The notes below the pieces were generated by a model that saw nothing but the letters and a program-made list of their open reading frames with translations, made no database searches and had not been told where the DNA came from. The position numbers and the translations under genes are program-made. A stretch of 64,000 bases of DNA, taken from positions 1,240,001 to 1,304,000 of the forward strand of contig NZ_CP102096.1 of NCBI RefSeq assembly GCF_024582835.1, in the 5' to 3' direction. The first letter of the stretch is position 1. Each line of letters opens with the position of its first letter. The DNA is from Vibrio japonicus. Lineage in GTDB: Bacteria; Pseudomonadota; Gammaproteobacteria; Enterobacterales; Vibrionaceae. Shown piece by piece: positions 1 to 8,958 of this stretch.

Positions 1-1374
1 GTGTGCAGGCATCATCGCAAACCAATAGAGTAGGCCGCGTAGCCCTTGTGGATGCCACCATGCTGTCACGTTTAGCCTTCGTTTTTCACCAAGATCATCG
101 ATAGTAAACTCTAATCGGCCAAGTCCAGGGCCTTTCATTCCAAACAGCAGTGAGATAAAACGGTGGTCCTCACATCGAATCACTTTCCAAGAGTCAATAT
201 TGTCGCCCACTTTAAGTTCCGGCCCCGCAGGTGAACGGCGTATTGGCTTACCTCCGCCAAAAAATATATCGAGCCACTCTCTCGTTCGCCAAAGAATATT
301 GGCAAAGAAATACCCCTCCTGTGGGCTACCGATCTTCTTAACGATTTGCCAAAGCTGTTCAGCCGTGCAGTCGGTCAAAATGCGCGCACCGGTTTGTTTG
401 GGATAATAGCCATATCCTGGTTGCCAACGTTTTAAAGCAGCGGGGTCGAACCCCCAGACTTCACTTCTGACGAACGTCCCTTCCGCAGCGATACTGGCAG
501 ACACCATTTCCTCAAACGAGATGAGTGGTTGGGGATATTTTTTCCTTATTGCCGCTGAGTTCGCGATGTAATCGTGTTCGAGTCCAGAGAGTAAAGCTGC
601 GCCGATACTGGATGGAACAGACGTAACAACGCCAAGCCAATAGGAAGCGAGTTTAGGGGTAAGTAGGGGCGTGGACCATAAAGTAATGGGCTTTTTCGTC
701 ACCTTACTGATCACTTTGAATTGCTCACGATAGCTTAGGGTATCTGGCCCACCGACTTCATAGAGCGTGTTTTCTGTCGGCGTTTCGCTTGCTAAGGCTA
801 GAAGGTAATGGTTCAAGTTCTCCAGCGCGATGGGGTTGGCTTTTGAATCTACCCATTTGGGCGCGATTAAAATTGGCATGTTGTAGACGAAATCGCGCAT
901 GATCTCGAATGCGGCAGACCCTGCACCTATGATGACGCCGGCTCTGAGTTCCGTCACAGGTACACCTGAGCGTTGTAGAATTTCCCCTGTCATTTTACGG
1001 GCCATCAAGTGTTCAGAGTTTCCGGTTTGTGGTTGGAGCGCACTAAGAAAAATGACATGTTTGACCGAGCTTCCTTTGAGTGCATTACTAAAGTTCTCTG
1101 CCAGTGATATCTCATAGTCGAGAAAGTCATGCCCGTGCGCCATGCCGTGAACAAGGAAATAAATCAGATCAAAATGTGGTATAAGGTCTGATGTTGCTTG
1201 TTCATCCCCAAGGTCTAAATAAGTGATTTTGAGATTCGGATGAGGCATCACTCGAGCATTAAGATAATCAATCTGTCGTGCTGCAGCGGTAACTTGGTAG
1301 CCTTTTTCGCAAAGTTGGAACAGTAGCTGAGAACCTACGTAGCCAGAAGCCCCCAAAACCAGCACTCTTTTCAT
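1..1374 (-). CDS. SDR-family NAD(P)-binding protein with DUF2867 C-terminus (3' end cut by window edge)
   Basis: The frame reads open from the ATG at 1374 to the first base of the window, 458 codons, so only the last few dozen residues are probably missing. The N-terminus is a Rossmann nucleotide-binding start with GASGYVG at residues 8-14 preceded by a hydrophobic beta strand, as in atypical (NAD-dependent epimerase-like) short-chain dehydrogenases. The C-terminal third, with GGGKPIRR and a Trp-rich end, fits the DUF2867 domain that follows the Rossmann part in this family. Substrate and pathway are unknown. It is divergent from the MATE gene, with 94 bp between the two starts. Family call is by recognition only; the exact role is not inferable. 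Confidence 0.8.
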   Translation of the reverse strand, partial: MKRVLVLGASGYVGSQLLFQLCEKGYQVTAAARQIDYLNARVMPHPNLKITYLDLGDEQATSDLIPHFDLIYFLVHGMAHGHDFLDYEISLAENFSNALKGSSVKHVIFLSALQPQTGNSEHLMARKMTGEILQRSGVPVTELRAGVIIGAGSAAFEIMRDFVYNMPILIAPKWVDSKANPIALENLNHYLLALASETPTENTLYEVGGPDTLSYREQFKVISKVTKKPITLWSTPLLTPKLASYWLGVVTSVPSSIGAALLSGLEHDYIANSAAIRKKYPQPLISFEEMVSASIAAEGTFVRSEVWGFDPAALKRWQPGYGYYPKQTGARILTDCTAEQLWQIVKKIGSPQEGYFFANILWRTREWLDIFFGGGKPIRRSPAGPELKVGDNIDSWKVIRCEDHRFISLLFGMKGPGLGRLEFTIDDLGEKRRLNVTAWWHPQGLRGLLYWFAMMPAH

Positions 1375-1468
1375 TTGGTTATCCTGTTTATTATGTAGTT
1401 TCAATATGAAACTGAACGTATAATGTTCATTCGTATTGTTCTTTTATCGGACCGTTGTTGCGTGAGGT

Positions 1469-2851
1469 ATGTCGTTCGCTATGGTTTCTCAAATCTTATA
1501 TCACACCAGAGGTGATTTTTTTCGCCGTTTGATGGCAATCGCGATGCCCATCACTCTGCAAAGTATCATGTTTTCTAGCCGAAGCCTGGTCGATGTTCTT
1601 ATGCTTGGGCAATTGGGTGAAGCTGAAATCGCAGCAGTGGGCGTGGCGGCAAGGGCGACATTTGTCACCACGATCATGCTGGTTGGCGTAACAACGGGTG
1701 GTGCGCTTTTAACCGCGCAGTATTGGGGAGCGGCGAATAAGCAAGGCGTGCGTGAAAGTACCGCATTGACTTGGCTAGTCGCGATGATTTTTGCGGCGAT
1801 TACTGCGTTGCTGTTTATCTTGTTCCCAACTCAAATTATGTCTCTCGCCACATCGTCAGAAACGGTCATTCAGCTTGGCGCGGAATATTTGGTCATCACC
1901 TCAGTGACTATGTTTGCCGTCGCCTGCGTCGCGAGTATGTCCGTGGGTTTACGAGCCATGCATAAACCCGGCATCAGCACATTTTTTAGTGGGATTGGTA
2001 TTGTGTCGAATATCTTTCTCAACTGGGTCCTTATTTTCGGTCACTTTGGTTTTCCAGCATTAGGGATTAAAGGCGCTGCGCTTGCGACTGTATTGAGTGG
2101 AGCAATCGAAGTCTTTACCTTGTTCGGCTATTTGTATTTGAAACAGCACTTGCTGGCGTTCCACTTACAAGATCTTCGCGCAGTCATTGAGTGGCAACGT
2201 ATCGTCCGTTTTTTAAAGTTGTCTCTGCCGACCACGTTCAATTTCTTGGCTTGGGCGGGAGGTTTGTTTGCTTATCACGCCATTATGGGACAGTCTGGTG
2301 TACAAGGTTTGGCTGCGCTTTCGGTCATGACGCCTGTGGAGTCGATTTCCTTGGCCTTGCTGATTGGGATGTCAAATGCTGCTGCCGTACTGGTCGGAAA
2401 CCAGATTGGCGCAAAAAACTATGAAGCAGTCTATTTTCAGGCGATTGGTGTCACCGTACTCAGTTTAGTGGTTGGGATCGTGGTTTCTGTCGTTCTCTAT
2501 ATCACACAAGGGCTTGTGCTGGACGCGTTCAGTGCCTTAACTGACGAGACTCGGGTGTTGGCTGAGAAATTCATGCTGGTGTTGTGCGCCGCAATTATTC
2601 TCCGTTCGGTGCCAATGATGACGATCGTTGGGGTTCTGCGAGCTGGTGGAGATGTAAAGTTCTGCCTTTATCAAGACCTCATTGCACAGTGGATGATTGG
2701 TATTCCTCTGGCTGCGTTTGCCGCTATTGTACTCGGGTGGAAACCGGAATGGATTTATTTGCTATTTTTGACCGAAGAGGCCATTAAGTGGGCAGGCTCT
2801 TTGTATCGTATGAATACACGTAAATGGATTAGAAATTTGATCGAAAATTAG
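1469..2851 (+). CDS. MATE family multidrug/Na+ antiporter
   Basis: A 460-residue polytopic inner-membrane protein of the usual MATE length, with about twelve hydrophobic segments arranged as two related halves. The first half carries MPITLQS and the LVDVLMLGQLG segment typical of the first MATE helices, and each half has a Gly/Ala-rich helix followed by a short charged loop. It should export cationic drugs or metabolites in exchange for Na+ or H+; the substrate cannot be read from sequence. The ATG at 1469 follows a GTGAGGT ribosome site; an ATG twelve bases later is an alternative start. It is transcribed alone, away from the SDR gene. Confidence 0.88.
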   Translation: MSFAMVSQILYHTRGDFFRRLMAIAMPITLQSIMFSSRSLVDVLMLGQLGEAEIAAVGVAARATFVTTIMLVGVTTGGALLTAQYWGAANKQGVRESTALTWLVAMIFAAITALLFILFPTQIMSLATSSETVIQLGAEYLVITSVTMFAVACVASMSVGLRAMHKPGISTFFSGIGIVSNIFLNWVLIFGHFGFPALGIKGAALATVLSGAIEVFTLFGYLYLKQHLLAFHLQDLRAVIEWQRIVRFLKLSLPTTFNFLAWAGGLFAYHAIMGQSGVQGLAALSVMTPVESISLALLIGMSNAAAVLVGNQIGAKNYEAVYFQAIGVTVLSLVVGIVVSVVLYITQGLVLDAFSALTDETRVLAEKFMLVLCAAIILRSVPMMTIVGVLRAGGDVKFCLYQDLIAQWMIGIPLAAFAAIVLGWKPEWIYLLFLTEEAIKWAGSLYRMNTRKWIRNLIEN

Positions 2852-2974
2852 ACGTAAAACGGCAAGTTAAAGCATTTTGATGCATATCTTGTGATCTAGT
2901 ATCCAAAATACTTTCTACTGCGAGCGATTTGGTGTAGATTCACAGTCCGAATTTTTACGTTTGCGAGAGTATTG

Positions 2975-3646
2975 ATGCTTCAACTGAAAGACCTTTGTAA
3001 AGGCTACTTAGATGGCGGAGAGTTCCACCCAGTTTTACAAGGTGCTGAGTTGACGTTAAAGCAAGGTGAGCAAGTCGCTCTCATGGGAGAAAGTGGCTCG
3101 GGTAAGAGTACTTTGCTTAATTTGATAGCAGGGCTAGATACTGTAGATTCCGGAGAAGTCGGCTTTCCTAACTTCGCAATGAGCCAAGTACCTCAAAGCA
3201 AACGTACCGCGTATCGTCGCAACAACATTGGTTTGGTTTTTCAGCAATTCAATTTACTCCCAACTCTCAATATTGCCGATAACATCCGATTTTGTCGTCA
3301 GTTAAAAGGCTTGCCTGAAGATCAGGGATTGTGGCGACAAATTTTGTCTGCATTGGATTTGATGCCGCTGTTGGGCCGTTACCCTGAAGAAGTGTCTGGT
3401 GGTCAGCAACAACGTGCGGCAATTGCTCGTGCTCTTTACATGGAACCAAAGATTCTGCTTGCAGATGAACCGACCGGAAGTTTGGATGAGCGAAATGCGG
3501 AAGCAGTGATGAGATTGTTAACGACGCTTTCCAGACAACTAGACTGCACACTGTTATTAGTCACACACAGCCAGCGTGTTGCAGAGCACATGGAACGCAA
3601 GATTCGTCTCCAAGGAGGGCAGCTACATGTTATGGCCCGTAGTTAA
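2975..3646 (+). CDS. ABC transporter ATPase, LolD/MacB-like, of an FtsX-permease system
   Basis: A 223-residue ATPase with Walker A GESGSGKST at residues 38-46, a Q-loop in FQQFNLLPT, the signature VSGGQQQRAA and Walker B ILLADEPTGSLD. This is the LolD/MacB/FtsE subgroup, which powers FtsX-type permeases in the inner membrane rather than classical import. The ATG at 2975 is preferred over the TTG three bases earlier because it sits better behind GCGAGAG. Its end overlaps the permease start by 20 bp, so the two are translationally coupled, and the third gene of the operon encodes a lipocalin-like exported protein. The trio resembles the AttE-AttF/G-AttH arrangement known from Agrobacterium; that comparison is from memory of the families. 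Confidence 0.9.
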   Translation: MLQLKDLCKGYLDGGEFHPVLQGAELTLKQGEQVALMGESGSGKSTLLNLIAGLDTVDSGEVGFPNFAMSQVPQSKRTAYRRNNIGLVFQQFNLLPTLNIADNIRFCRQLKGLPEDQGLWRQILSALDLMPLLGRYPEEVSGGQQQRAAIARALYMEPKILLADEPTGSLDERNAEAVMRLLTTLSRQLDCTLLLVTHSQRVAEHMERKIRLQGGQLHVMARS

Positions 3647-6077
3647 AGCGCTACTCGGTCATTACAAGCGTTACCCTTTTCAAATTGTCTTAGTGTGGCT
3701 TGGCTTGACTCTTGGCGTCTCATTACTTGTTGGCGTCAGCTCTATCAATGATCATGCCCTTAAAAGTTATGAGAATGGTGAAAAGCTATTTTCTAATCCT
3801 CTCCCATACCGTATCCGACCAAAACACGCGACGAGCAAAATTCCACAGGGCTTTTACGTTCAGTTGCGCCGAGATGGCTTCCAACATTGTGCGCCGTTCG
3901 AAAACTTAACCATTCATACCGCAAACGGCTCCGATCTCACCCTTGTGGGTATCGACCCCGTTGCCATGTTGAATTTTCAACCCAACGTCGCTTTACACAA
4001 CGAGCCATCTCTGAAGTTGATGCAGCCACCATTTCCAATATTAGTCAGTATGGATCTCGCCAACCATATGAAATGGCAAGACGGGGATTATTTGCGTCTA
4101 GATAACGGCAGTGAGCTTGGACCTATCGCCATTGATAAAGACCAGAGGCTAAATGGTACACGTATTGTTGCTGATTTTGCGTTGCTGCGTATGCTTGAGC
4201 GAAGCTCAGGGCTGGCTTATATCGCTTGTGGCAATATGCCAAAAGAGAAGCTGGATAAACTGAAATCCATTTTGCCTGCGGGGATGGAACTCAGCCGCAG
4301 TTCGCGCCAAGAGCTGGAGTCTCTTACACAAGCCTTTCACATCAACTTGAATGCGATGGGGATGCTCGCGTTTCTTGTTGGTCTATTTATTTTCTACCAA
4401 GCCATGTCTTTGTCTTTGGTACAACGTCAACTGATTGTGGGCATTTTGAGGCAAATGGGCGTATCTGGCTGGCAATTAATGCAAGCTCTTATGCTAGAGC
4501 TGTTAATTCTTGTTTCGCTTAGCTGGGTATGTGGAAACGTATTTGGCTTGTTCCTTGCCAATCAGTTGATGCCTGCGGTATCTGCCAGCTTAAGCGATTT
4601 GTACGATGCGAACGTCGGGCTTGAAGTGCATTGGAGCTTGAGCGCAAGCATTTACAGCTTAGTGTTGGCTTTACTTGGTGCGGTTATCGCCTGTGCGTGG
4701 CCTTTAGTTCGGTTACTGCGTGCGCAGCCAATACGCTTATCCACTCGTCTTTCTTTAGTTCGTTTTGCAGGCACAGAGTTTGCTATGCAGGCTTTGATTG
4801 CCTGTGCGCTTGCCGTTGCAGGGACAGCTATTTACCAAGCACCGAAAACACAAGAATCTGGTTTTGCCATTATTGCACTCATGTTGCTGGGTGTAGCGCT
4901 GTTTACGCCATTTTTGATTTGGAAAGTCTTCAATGGTTTATCTTACTCCCTTCGCTGGGTGAAAGTGCGCTGGTTCTTCGCAGATGCGGCAGCAAGCATG
5001 AGCTACCGTGGTGTCGCAACCATGGGCTTTATGCTGGCAATGGCGGCGAACATTGGCATTGAAACAATGGTCGGCAGTTTCAGAGACACAACCGACAAGT
5101 GGTTGAGTCAAAGGCTTGCTGCGGATCTGTATATTTATCCCAATAATAGTGCGGCAGGAAGAGTCAACGCTTGGCTGACTGAACAACCAGAGGTGGAAGT
5201 GGTGCTTTGGCGTTGGGAAAAAGAGGTGAGCACAGCCAGTGGTGCATTGCAGGTTGTAAGTACCGGAGAGTCTGAACGTGAACTGGATTCCCTAACCGTT
5301 AAATTGGGCGTGCCTAATTATTGGTATCACATGCATCACTCTAAGGGGGTGATGGTGAGTGAATCAATGGCACTAAAGCTTGGGATTCGCCCGGGGGATG
5401 ATATATCTGTACCAGCACTAGGAAGTGGCTGGCAGGTTGTGGGTGTTTATTACGATTACGGAAACCCGTATAACCAGATTATGCTCTCGCACCGCAATTG
5501 GTTGTATGCCTATGCTGGAAGCGGAAATGTCGCACTGGGCGCGGTGATTAATGAAGGCGTTAACCCAATAGGTTTGAAACGTCGACTTGAATCCGTATTC
5601 CGTATCGATTCAGAGCGTATCTTTGATAACAATCATATTCATCAACAAGCGCTAAGAGTGTTTGATAGGACGTTTTCGATTGCCGATACGCTTGGAAACA
5701 TTACTTTAGTTATTGCAGTATTTGGTATTTTCTTTGCCACTATCGCGGGGGAAATTTCTCGGCAAAAACATATATCGTTACTTCGCTGCGTAGGTATGTC
5801 GGGCAAAGAGCTTATTTTGATGGGTAGTTTGCAACTGTTTGTTTTTGGAGCCATATCGATTCTTATTGCTATTCCGCTAGGGCTTGTTTTAGCTACGTTG
5901 GTCGTTGATATCATTATTAAGCAGTCATTCGGGTGGACGTTGGAACTGCAGCTCATTCCTTTTGAATATTTACAAACCATCACTTTGGCGATGATTTCAC
6001 TCATGCTAGCAGGTGCAATACCTGTCTATAGGATGGTGAGAAATACGCCAATGAAATCACTACGAGATTCGTTGTAA
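3627..6077 (+). CDS. FtsX-like ABC permease (large, double-domain)
   Basis: An 816-residue inner-membrane permease. One helix near residue 20 is followed by a long periplasmic segment, then a three-helix FtsX-like core near residues 240-380, further helices near 400-450, a second periplasmic segment, and a final three-helix FtsX core at the C-terminus (around 690-810). The duplicated plan suggests that two permease subunits are fused. The start at 3627 is chosen because AAGGAGGG lies seven bases upstream; the open frame extends further to 3576 but without a ribosome site. It overlaps the ATPase gene by 20 bp and abuts the next gene directly. Probable role: moving or extracting a lipid or lipoprotein-type substrate. 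Confidence 0.85.
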   Translation: MLWPVVKALLGHYKRYPFQIVLVWLGLTLGVSLLVGVSSINDHALKSYENGEKLFSNPLPYRIRPKHATSKIPQGFYVQLRRDGFQHCAPFENLTIHTANGSDLTLVGIDPVAMLNFQPNVALHNEPSLKLMQPPFPILVSMDLANHMKWQDGDYLRLDNGSELGPIAIDKDQRLNGTRIVADFALLRMLERSSGLAYIACGNMPKEKLDKLKSILPAGMELSRSSRQELESLTQAFHINLNAMGMLAFLVGLFIFYQAMSLSLVQRQLIVGILRQMGVSGWQLMQALMLELLILVSLSWVCGNVFGLFLANQLMPAVSASLSDLYDANVGLEVHWSLSASIYSLVLALLGAVIACAWPLVRLLRAQPIRLSTRLSLVRFAGTEFAMQALIACALAVAGTAIYQAPKTQESGFAIIALMLLGVALFTPFLIWKVFNGLSYSLRWVKVRWFFADAAASMSYRGVATMGFMLAMAANIGIETMVGSFRDTTDKWLSQRLAADLYIYPNNSAAGRVNAWLTEQPEVEVVLWRWEKEVSTASGALQVVSTGESERELDSLTVKLGVPNYWYHMHHSKGVMVSESMALKLGIRPGDDISVPALGSGWQVVGVYYDYGNPYNQIMLSHRNWLYAYAGSGNVALGAVINEGVNPIGLKRRLESVFRIDSERIFDNNHIHQQALRVFDRTFSIADTLGNITLVIAVFGIFFATIAGEISRQKHISLLRCVGMSGKELILMGSLQLFVFGAISILIAIPLGLVLATLVVDIIIKQSFGWTLELQLIPFEYLQTITLAMISLMLAGAIPVYRMVRNTPMKSLRDSL

Positions 6078-7205
6078 ATGCGTAAGTTGAATAAGAGAAT
6101 AGTTGGGATTTCGTTCCTGACAGTGGTGTGTATTATTGCTGCACTGGTGTATGTGATTCAACGTGATGAGAAGACGCCTACTATTGCAACGGCGGATATA
6201 AACGAAGTGAGCTCGATGCTGACGTCACACGCCGATGAAGTGTTCGAACCTGTGCTGCCTGATGTTGCTGTAAAATTGCCACAAGACTTTTCATTTCATG
6301 ATCATTTTCAGCACGAATGGTGGCATTTTTTTGCAAATGTCGTGGACGACAATGGCGAAGAATATGGGGTGCAGTGGAGTTATTTCCGCATCGCAGAAAG
6401 TGACAACGCGGGCTCTGGCTGGTTGAATCCCCAAATCTATGTATCTCATGTTGTGGTTTCGAACAAACACGATGTCTGGAAAGAGCAACGTATAGCGCGT
6501 GGCGGTATCGGTCAAGCAGGTCTGGTGAACAAGCCGTTTCGTGTGTGGATTGATAACTGGTACTGGCGATCGCTGGGTGCGACGCCATTCCCAGGGCAGT
6601 TGGTAGCGTCGACAGACAACTTTGATATAGACCTGATTTCTTCAGCGATTGGCCCCTATGTTTTGCCCGGGGAGTATGGTTACCAGAAGAAGCATGATTT
6701 ACTTCCTGTTGCCTCATACAATCTTACCGCCCCATTTGTTCGTGTGAAAGGGACGTTGAAGCTCGGAAACGACAAATCGGTTCGGGTAGAAGGGAATGCT
6801 TGGCTGAGTAAAGAGTGGGGAAGCGGTCTAATGGCTGAGGGGCAGAAAGGTTGGGATTGGTTCGTCTTAAGACTGAATGATGAAGCAACCTTGTCAGTGA
6901 GTCGTTACCGCCAAGATAAACAACTGCCTTATGTGTTTGGTACGCTGTCTACTAACGATGGTAAAGTTGTTCCTATTACCTCTCAGGAGCTGATACTTAA
7001 ACCTTTACAGCCTAATCATCGAATAGGTGGAAAAGAGATCCCTACACAGTGGTTAATCCAAATTCCCAAGCACAAAATAAGTTTGACTGCACAAGCAATC
7101 AATTCTGATCTTTTTCTACCATTTGTCATTCCGTATTGGGAAGGCCCAATAAAAGCTTGGGGAACTCACAATGCGACAGGCTTTATGCAGTTAACAGGTT
7201 ATTAA
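6078..7205 (+). CDS. AttH/CrtC-like lipocalin-domain protein, membrane anchored
   Basis: 375 residues. The N-terminus has a basic tip followed by one hydrophobic helix (residues 9-27), so it is either a signal anchor or an uncleaved signal. The rest is a beta-rich region with the HDHFQHEWWHFFANV segment near residue 75 and later Trp-rich motifs (WLSKEWGSG, GWDWF), typical of the AttH / carotenoid 1,2-hydratase-like lipocalin family. The ATG follows the permease stop with no gap (TAAATG), so it is translated as part of the same operon. It is probably the periplasmic ligand-binding partner of the ABC system. No catalytic function is claimed; the carotenoid link is only a family name. Confidence 0.8.
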   Translation: MRKLNKRIVGISFLTVVCIIAALVYVIQRDEKTPTIATADINEVSSMLTSHADEVFEPVLPDVAVKLPQDFSFHDHFQHEWWHFFANVVDDNGEEYGVQWSYFRIAESDNAGSGWLNPQIYVSHVVVSNKHDVWKEQRIARGGIGQAGLVNKPFRVWIDNWYWRSLGATPFPGQLVASTDNFDIDLISSAIGPYVLPGEYGYQKKHDLLPVASYNLTAPFVRVKGTLKLGNDKSVRVEGNAWLSKEWGSGLMAEGQKGWDWFVLRLNDEATLSVSRYRQDKQLPYVFGTLSTNDGKVVPITSQELILKPLQPNHRIGGKEIPTQWLIQIPKHKISLTAQAINSDLFLPFVIPYWEGPIKAWGTHNATGFMQLTGY

Positions 7206-7236
7206 CCTAGTTCGCGCGAATAATGTACTTTAAGAG

Positions 7237-7266
7237 CAGCTACTTTGAGCAAAAGTGGCTGTTTTT
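7237..7266 (+). terminator. Intrinsic terminator after the ABC/lipocalin operon
   Basis: A 10-bp stem (CAGCTACTTT paired with AAAGTGGCTG, one G-T pair) with a short loop is followed by TTTTT. It lies 32 bp after the lipocalin stop codon. Confidence 0.8.
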
Positions 7267-7460
7267 GTATATCTGTAAGGTAACTTATCCGGGTTGCCTA
7301 TAATTTAGTAAGGAAATTAGATAGGATTAACCTAATTAACATCGGAAATACCGAAGTCAGAACTCTAAAGAAGCGATTTTTCCTTCGGTTTTGTTGTCGA
7401 TACACTCGTCAGTATTCTTTGTTAATCGTTTATTAACATAATAAATATAGGGACGATATC

Positions 7461-8648
7461 ATGAGTGATATAATTCGCGATTTTTTCAAAATGGAATCTG
7501 CTGGTGGCATTTTGCTCGTAATAGCAGCTGCTATCGCGATGACAATTGCTAACACATCATTAAACGATGTTTATCAAAGTGGTTTGCACACTTACGTTTT
7601 TGGAATGTCAATTTCACATTGGATCAATGATGGTCTAATGGCTGTCTTCTTTCTATTAATTGGTCTTGAAGTAAAACGAGAGCTTCTAGAAGGCGCGCTA
7701 AAATCTAAAGAAACCGCAGTATTTCCAGCGATTGCTGCCGTCGGTGGTATGTTAGCTCCGGCATTGATTTACGTAATGTTTAACATTGGCAACGCAGAGG
7801 CGATTCAAGGTTGGGCGATTCCAGCGGCCACTGATATTGCGTTTGCGTTGGGTATCATGGCGCTGCTTGGTAAGCGAGTTCCAGTTAGCCTGAAGGTATT
7901 CTTACTTGCTTTAGCAATCATTGATGACTTAGGCGTTGTGGTCATTATTGCGCTTTTCTACACAGGCGACTTGTCAACAACAGCACTGGCGATCGGTTTT
8001 GCTATGACGGCCGCATTGTTTATGTTGAACTCTAAGCACGTAACCAAGCTGACCCCTTACATGATTGTTGGCTTTATATTGTGGGTTGCGGTATTGAAGT
8101 CGGGAGTACATGCGACACTTGCAGGTGTGGTTATCGGCTTTGCTATCCCACTTAAAGGTAATAGTGGCGAACGCTCTCCATTAAAACATATGGAACATGC
8201 CTTACATCCATATGTCGCGTTTGGTATTTTGCCTTTGTTTGCATTCGCCAATGCAGGTATTTCTTTGGAAGGGGTGTCAGTAGAAGGATTAACTTCGATG
8301 CTGCCTCTAGGTATCGCGCTTGGTCTTTTGGTTGGTAAGCCTTTGGGTATTTTCTCGTTCAGCTGGGCGGCAGTGAAACTTGGCGTGGCGAAATTACCAG
8401 AAGGTATTAACTTCAAGCATATTTTTGCTGTGTCAGTGTTGTGTGGTATCGGCTTTACGATGTCTATATTCATCTCTTCACTGGCGTTTGGTCCGGTCAA
8501 CGCTCAGTTTGATACGTACGCTCGCTTAGGTATCTTGATGGGCTCAACAACAGCCGCGATATTAGGATATATTTTGCTAAGTTTGTCTTTGCCAGCAAAA
8601 AAAGCGGCCTCAGCAAATGAGAGCAAAGAAGTGAAGTCATCCAACTAA
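7461..8648 (+). CDS. nhaA: Na+/H+ antiporter NhaA
   Basis: 395 residues with the whole NhaA plan. The start is [12 protein letters not shown], the [14 protein letters not shown] segment follows, then [11 protein letters not shown] and the paired aspartates of [10 protein letters not shown], the Na+-binding pair (equivalent to Asp163/Asp164 of E. coli). The C-terminal half has the [10 protein letters not shown] helix and [10 protein letters not shown]. It exchanges cytoplasmic Na+ or Li+ for two protons and is a standard halotolerance gene in marine vibrios. The start ATG follows AGGGACG. It is a single-gene unit with its own terminator; the 255-bp leader holds small hairpins but no recognised regulator site. 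Its position just upstream of the norspermidine genes matches V. cholerae. Confidence 0.97.
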   Translation: MSDIIRDFFKMESAGGILLVIAAAIAMTIANTSLNDVYQSGLHTYVFGMSISHWINDGLMAVFFLLIGLEVKRELLEGALKSKETAVFPAIAAVGGMLAPALIYVMFNIGNAEAIQGWAIPAATDIAFALGIMALLGKRVPVSLKVFLLALAIIDDLGVVVIIALFYTGDLSTTALAIGFAMTAALFMLNSKHVTKLTPYMIVGFILWVAVLKSGVHATLAGVVIGFAIPLKGNSGERSPLKHMEHALHPYVAFGILPLFAFANAGISLEGVSVEGLTSMLPLGIALGLLVGKPLGIFSFSWAAVKLGVAKLPEGINFKHIFAVSVLCGIGFTMSIFISSLAFGPVNAQFDTYARLGILMGSTTAAILGYILLSLSLPAKKAASANESKEVKSSN

Positions 8649-8666
8649 TCACTTTAATACACACAG

Positions 8667-8697
8667 CGCCCCTTCATTGAGAAGGGGCGTTTTTGTT
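8667..8697 (+). terminator. Intrinsic terminator of nhaA
   Basis: A perfect 9-bp GC-rich stem, CGCCCCTTC / GAAGGGGCG, with a five-base ATTGA loop, followed by a T-rich run. Confidence 0.92.
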
Positions 8698-8958
8698 TTC
8701 ATCGTCCTGTATAAAGTCAAATAGGCTGTAGCTTTAAAAATGATGAGAAGGAAACGCCATCATAATTCACCATTGTTCAAATGATAGAATTATCAATTTT
8801 CGTTAGGACTTTTTTGTCATCTGGTGGATTCTCACTCGACGGAACACTAGCATTTATAAAATGCACAATTGCGCTTAATTGATGTTTAGAAACTGATCGG
8901 TGTTTTGAAATACGACGCAATCGAATGGCATCTTGAGCGAAAACTAGGACGTATGATT
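8695..8958. other. Intergenic region before the mini-LapA gene
   Basis: 264 bases between the nhaA terminator and the next start. The only clear structure is a short palindrome GCATTT-ATA-AAATGC at 8850-8864. AGGA at 8946-8949 is the ribosome site that decides the downstream start. No gene or known operator was seen. Confidence 0.4.

Noticed and set aside
3576..3626. Upstream start for the FtsX permease
   Set aside because: It would overlap the ATPase by 71 bp with no ribosome site; AAGGAGGG clearly serves the ATG at 3627.
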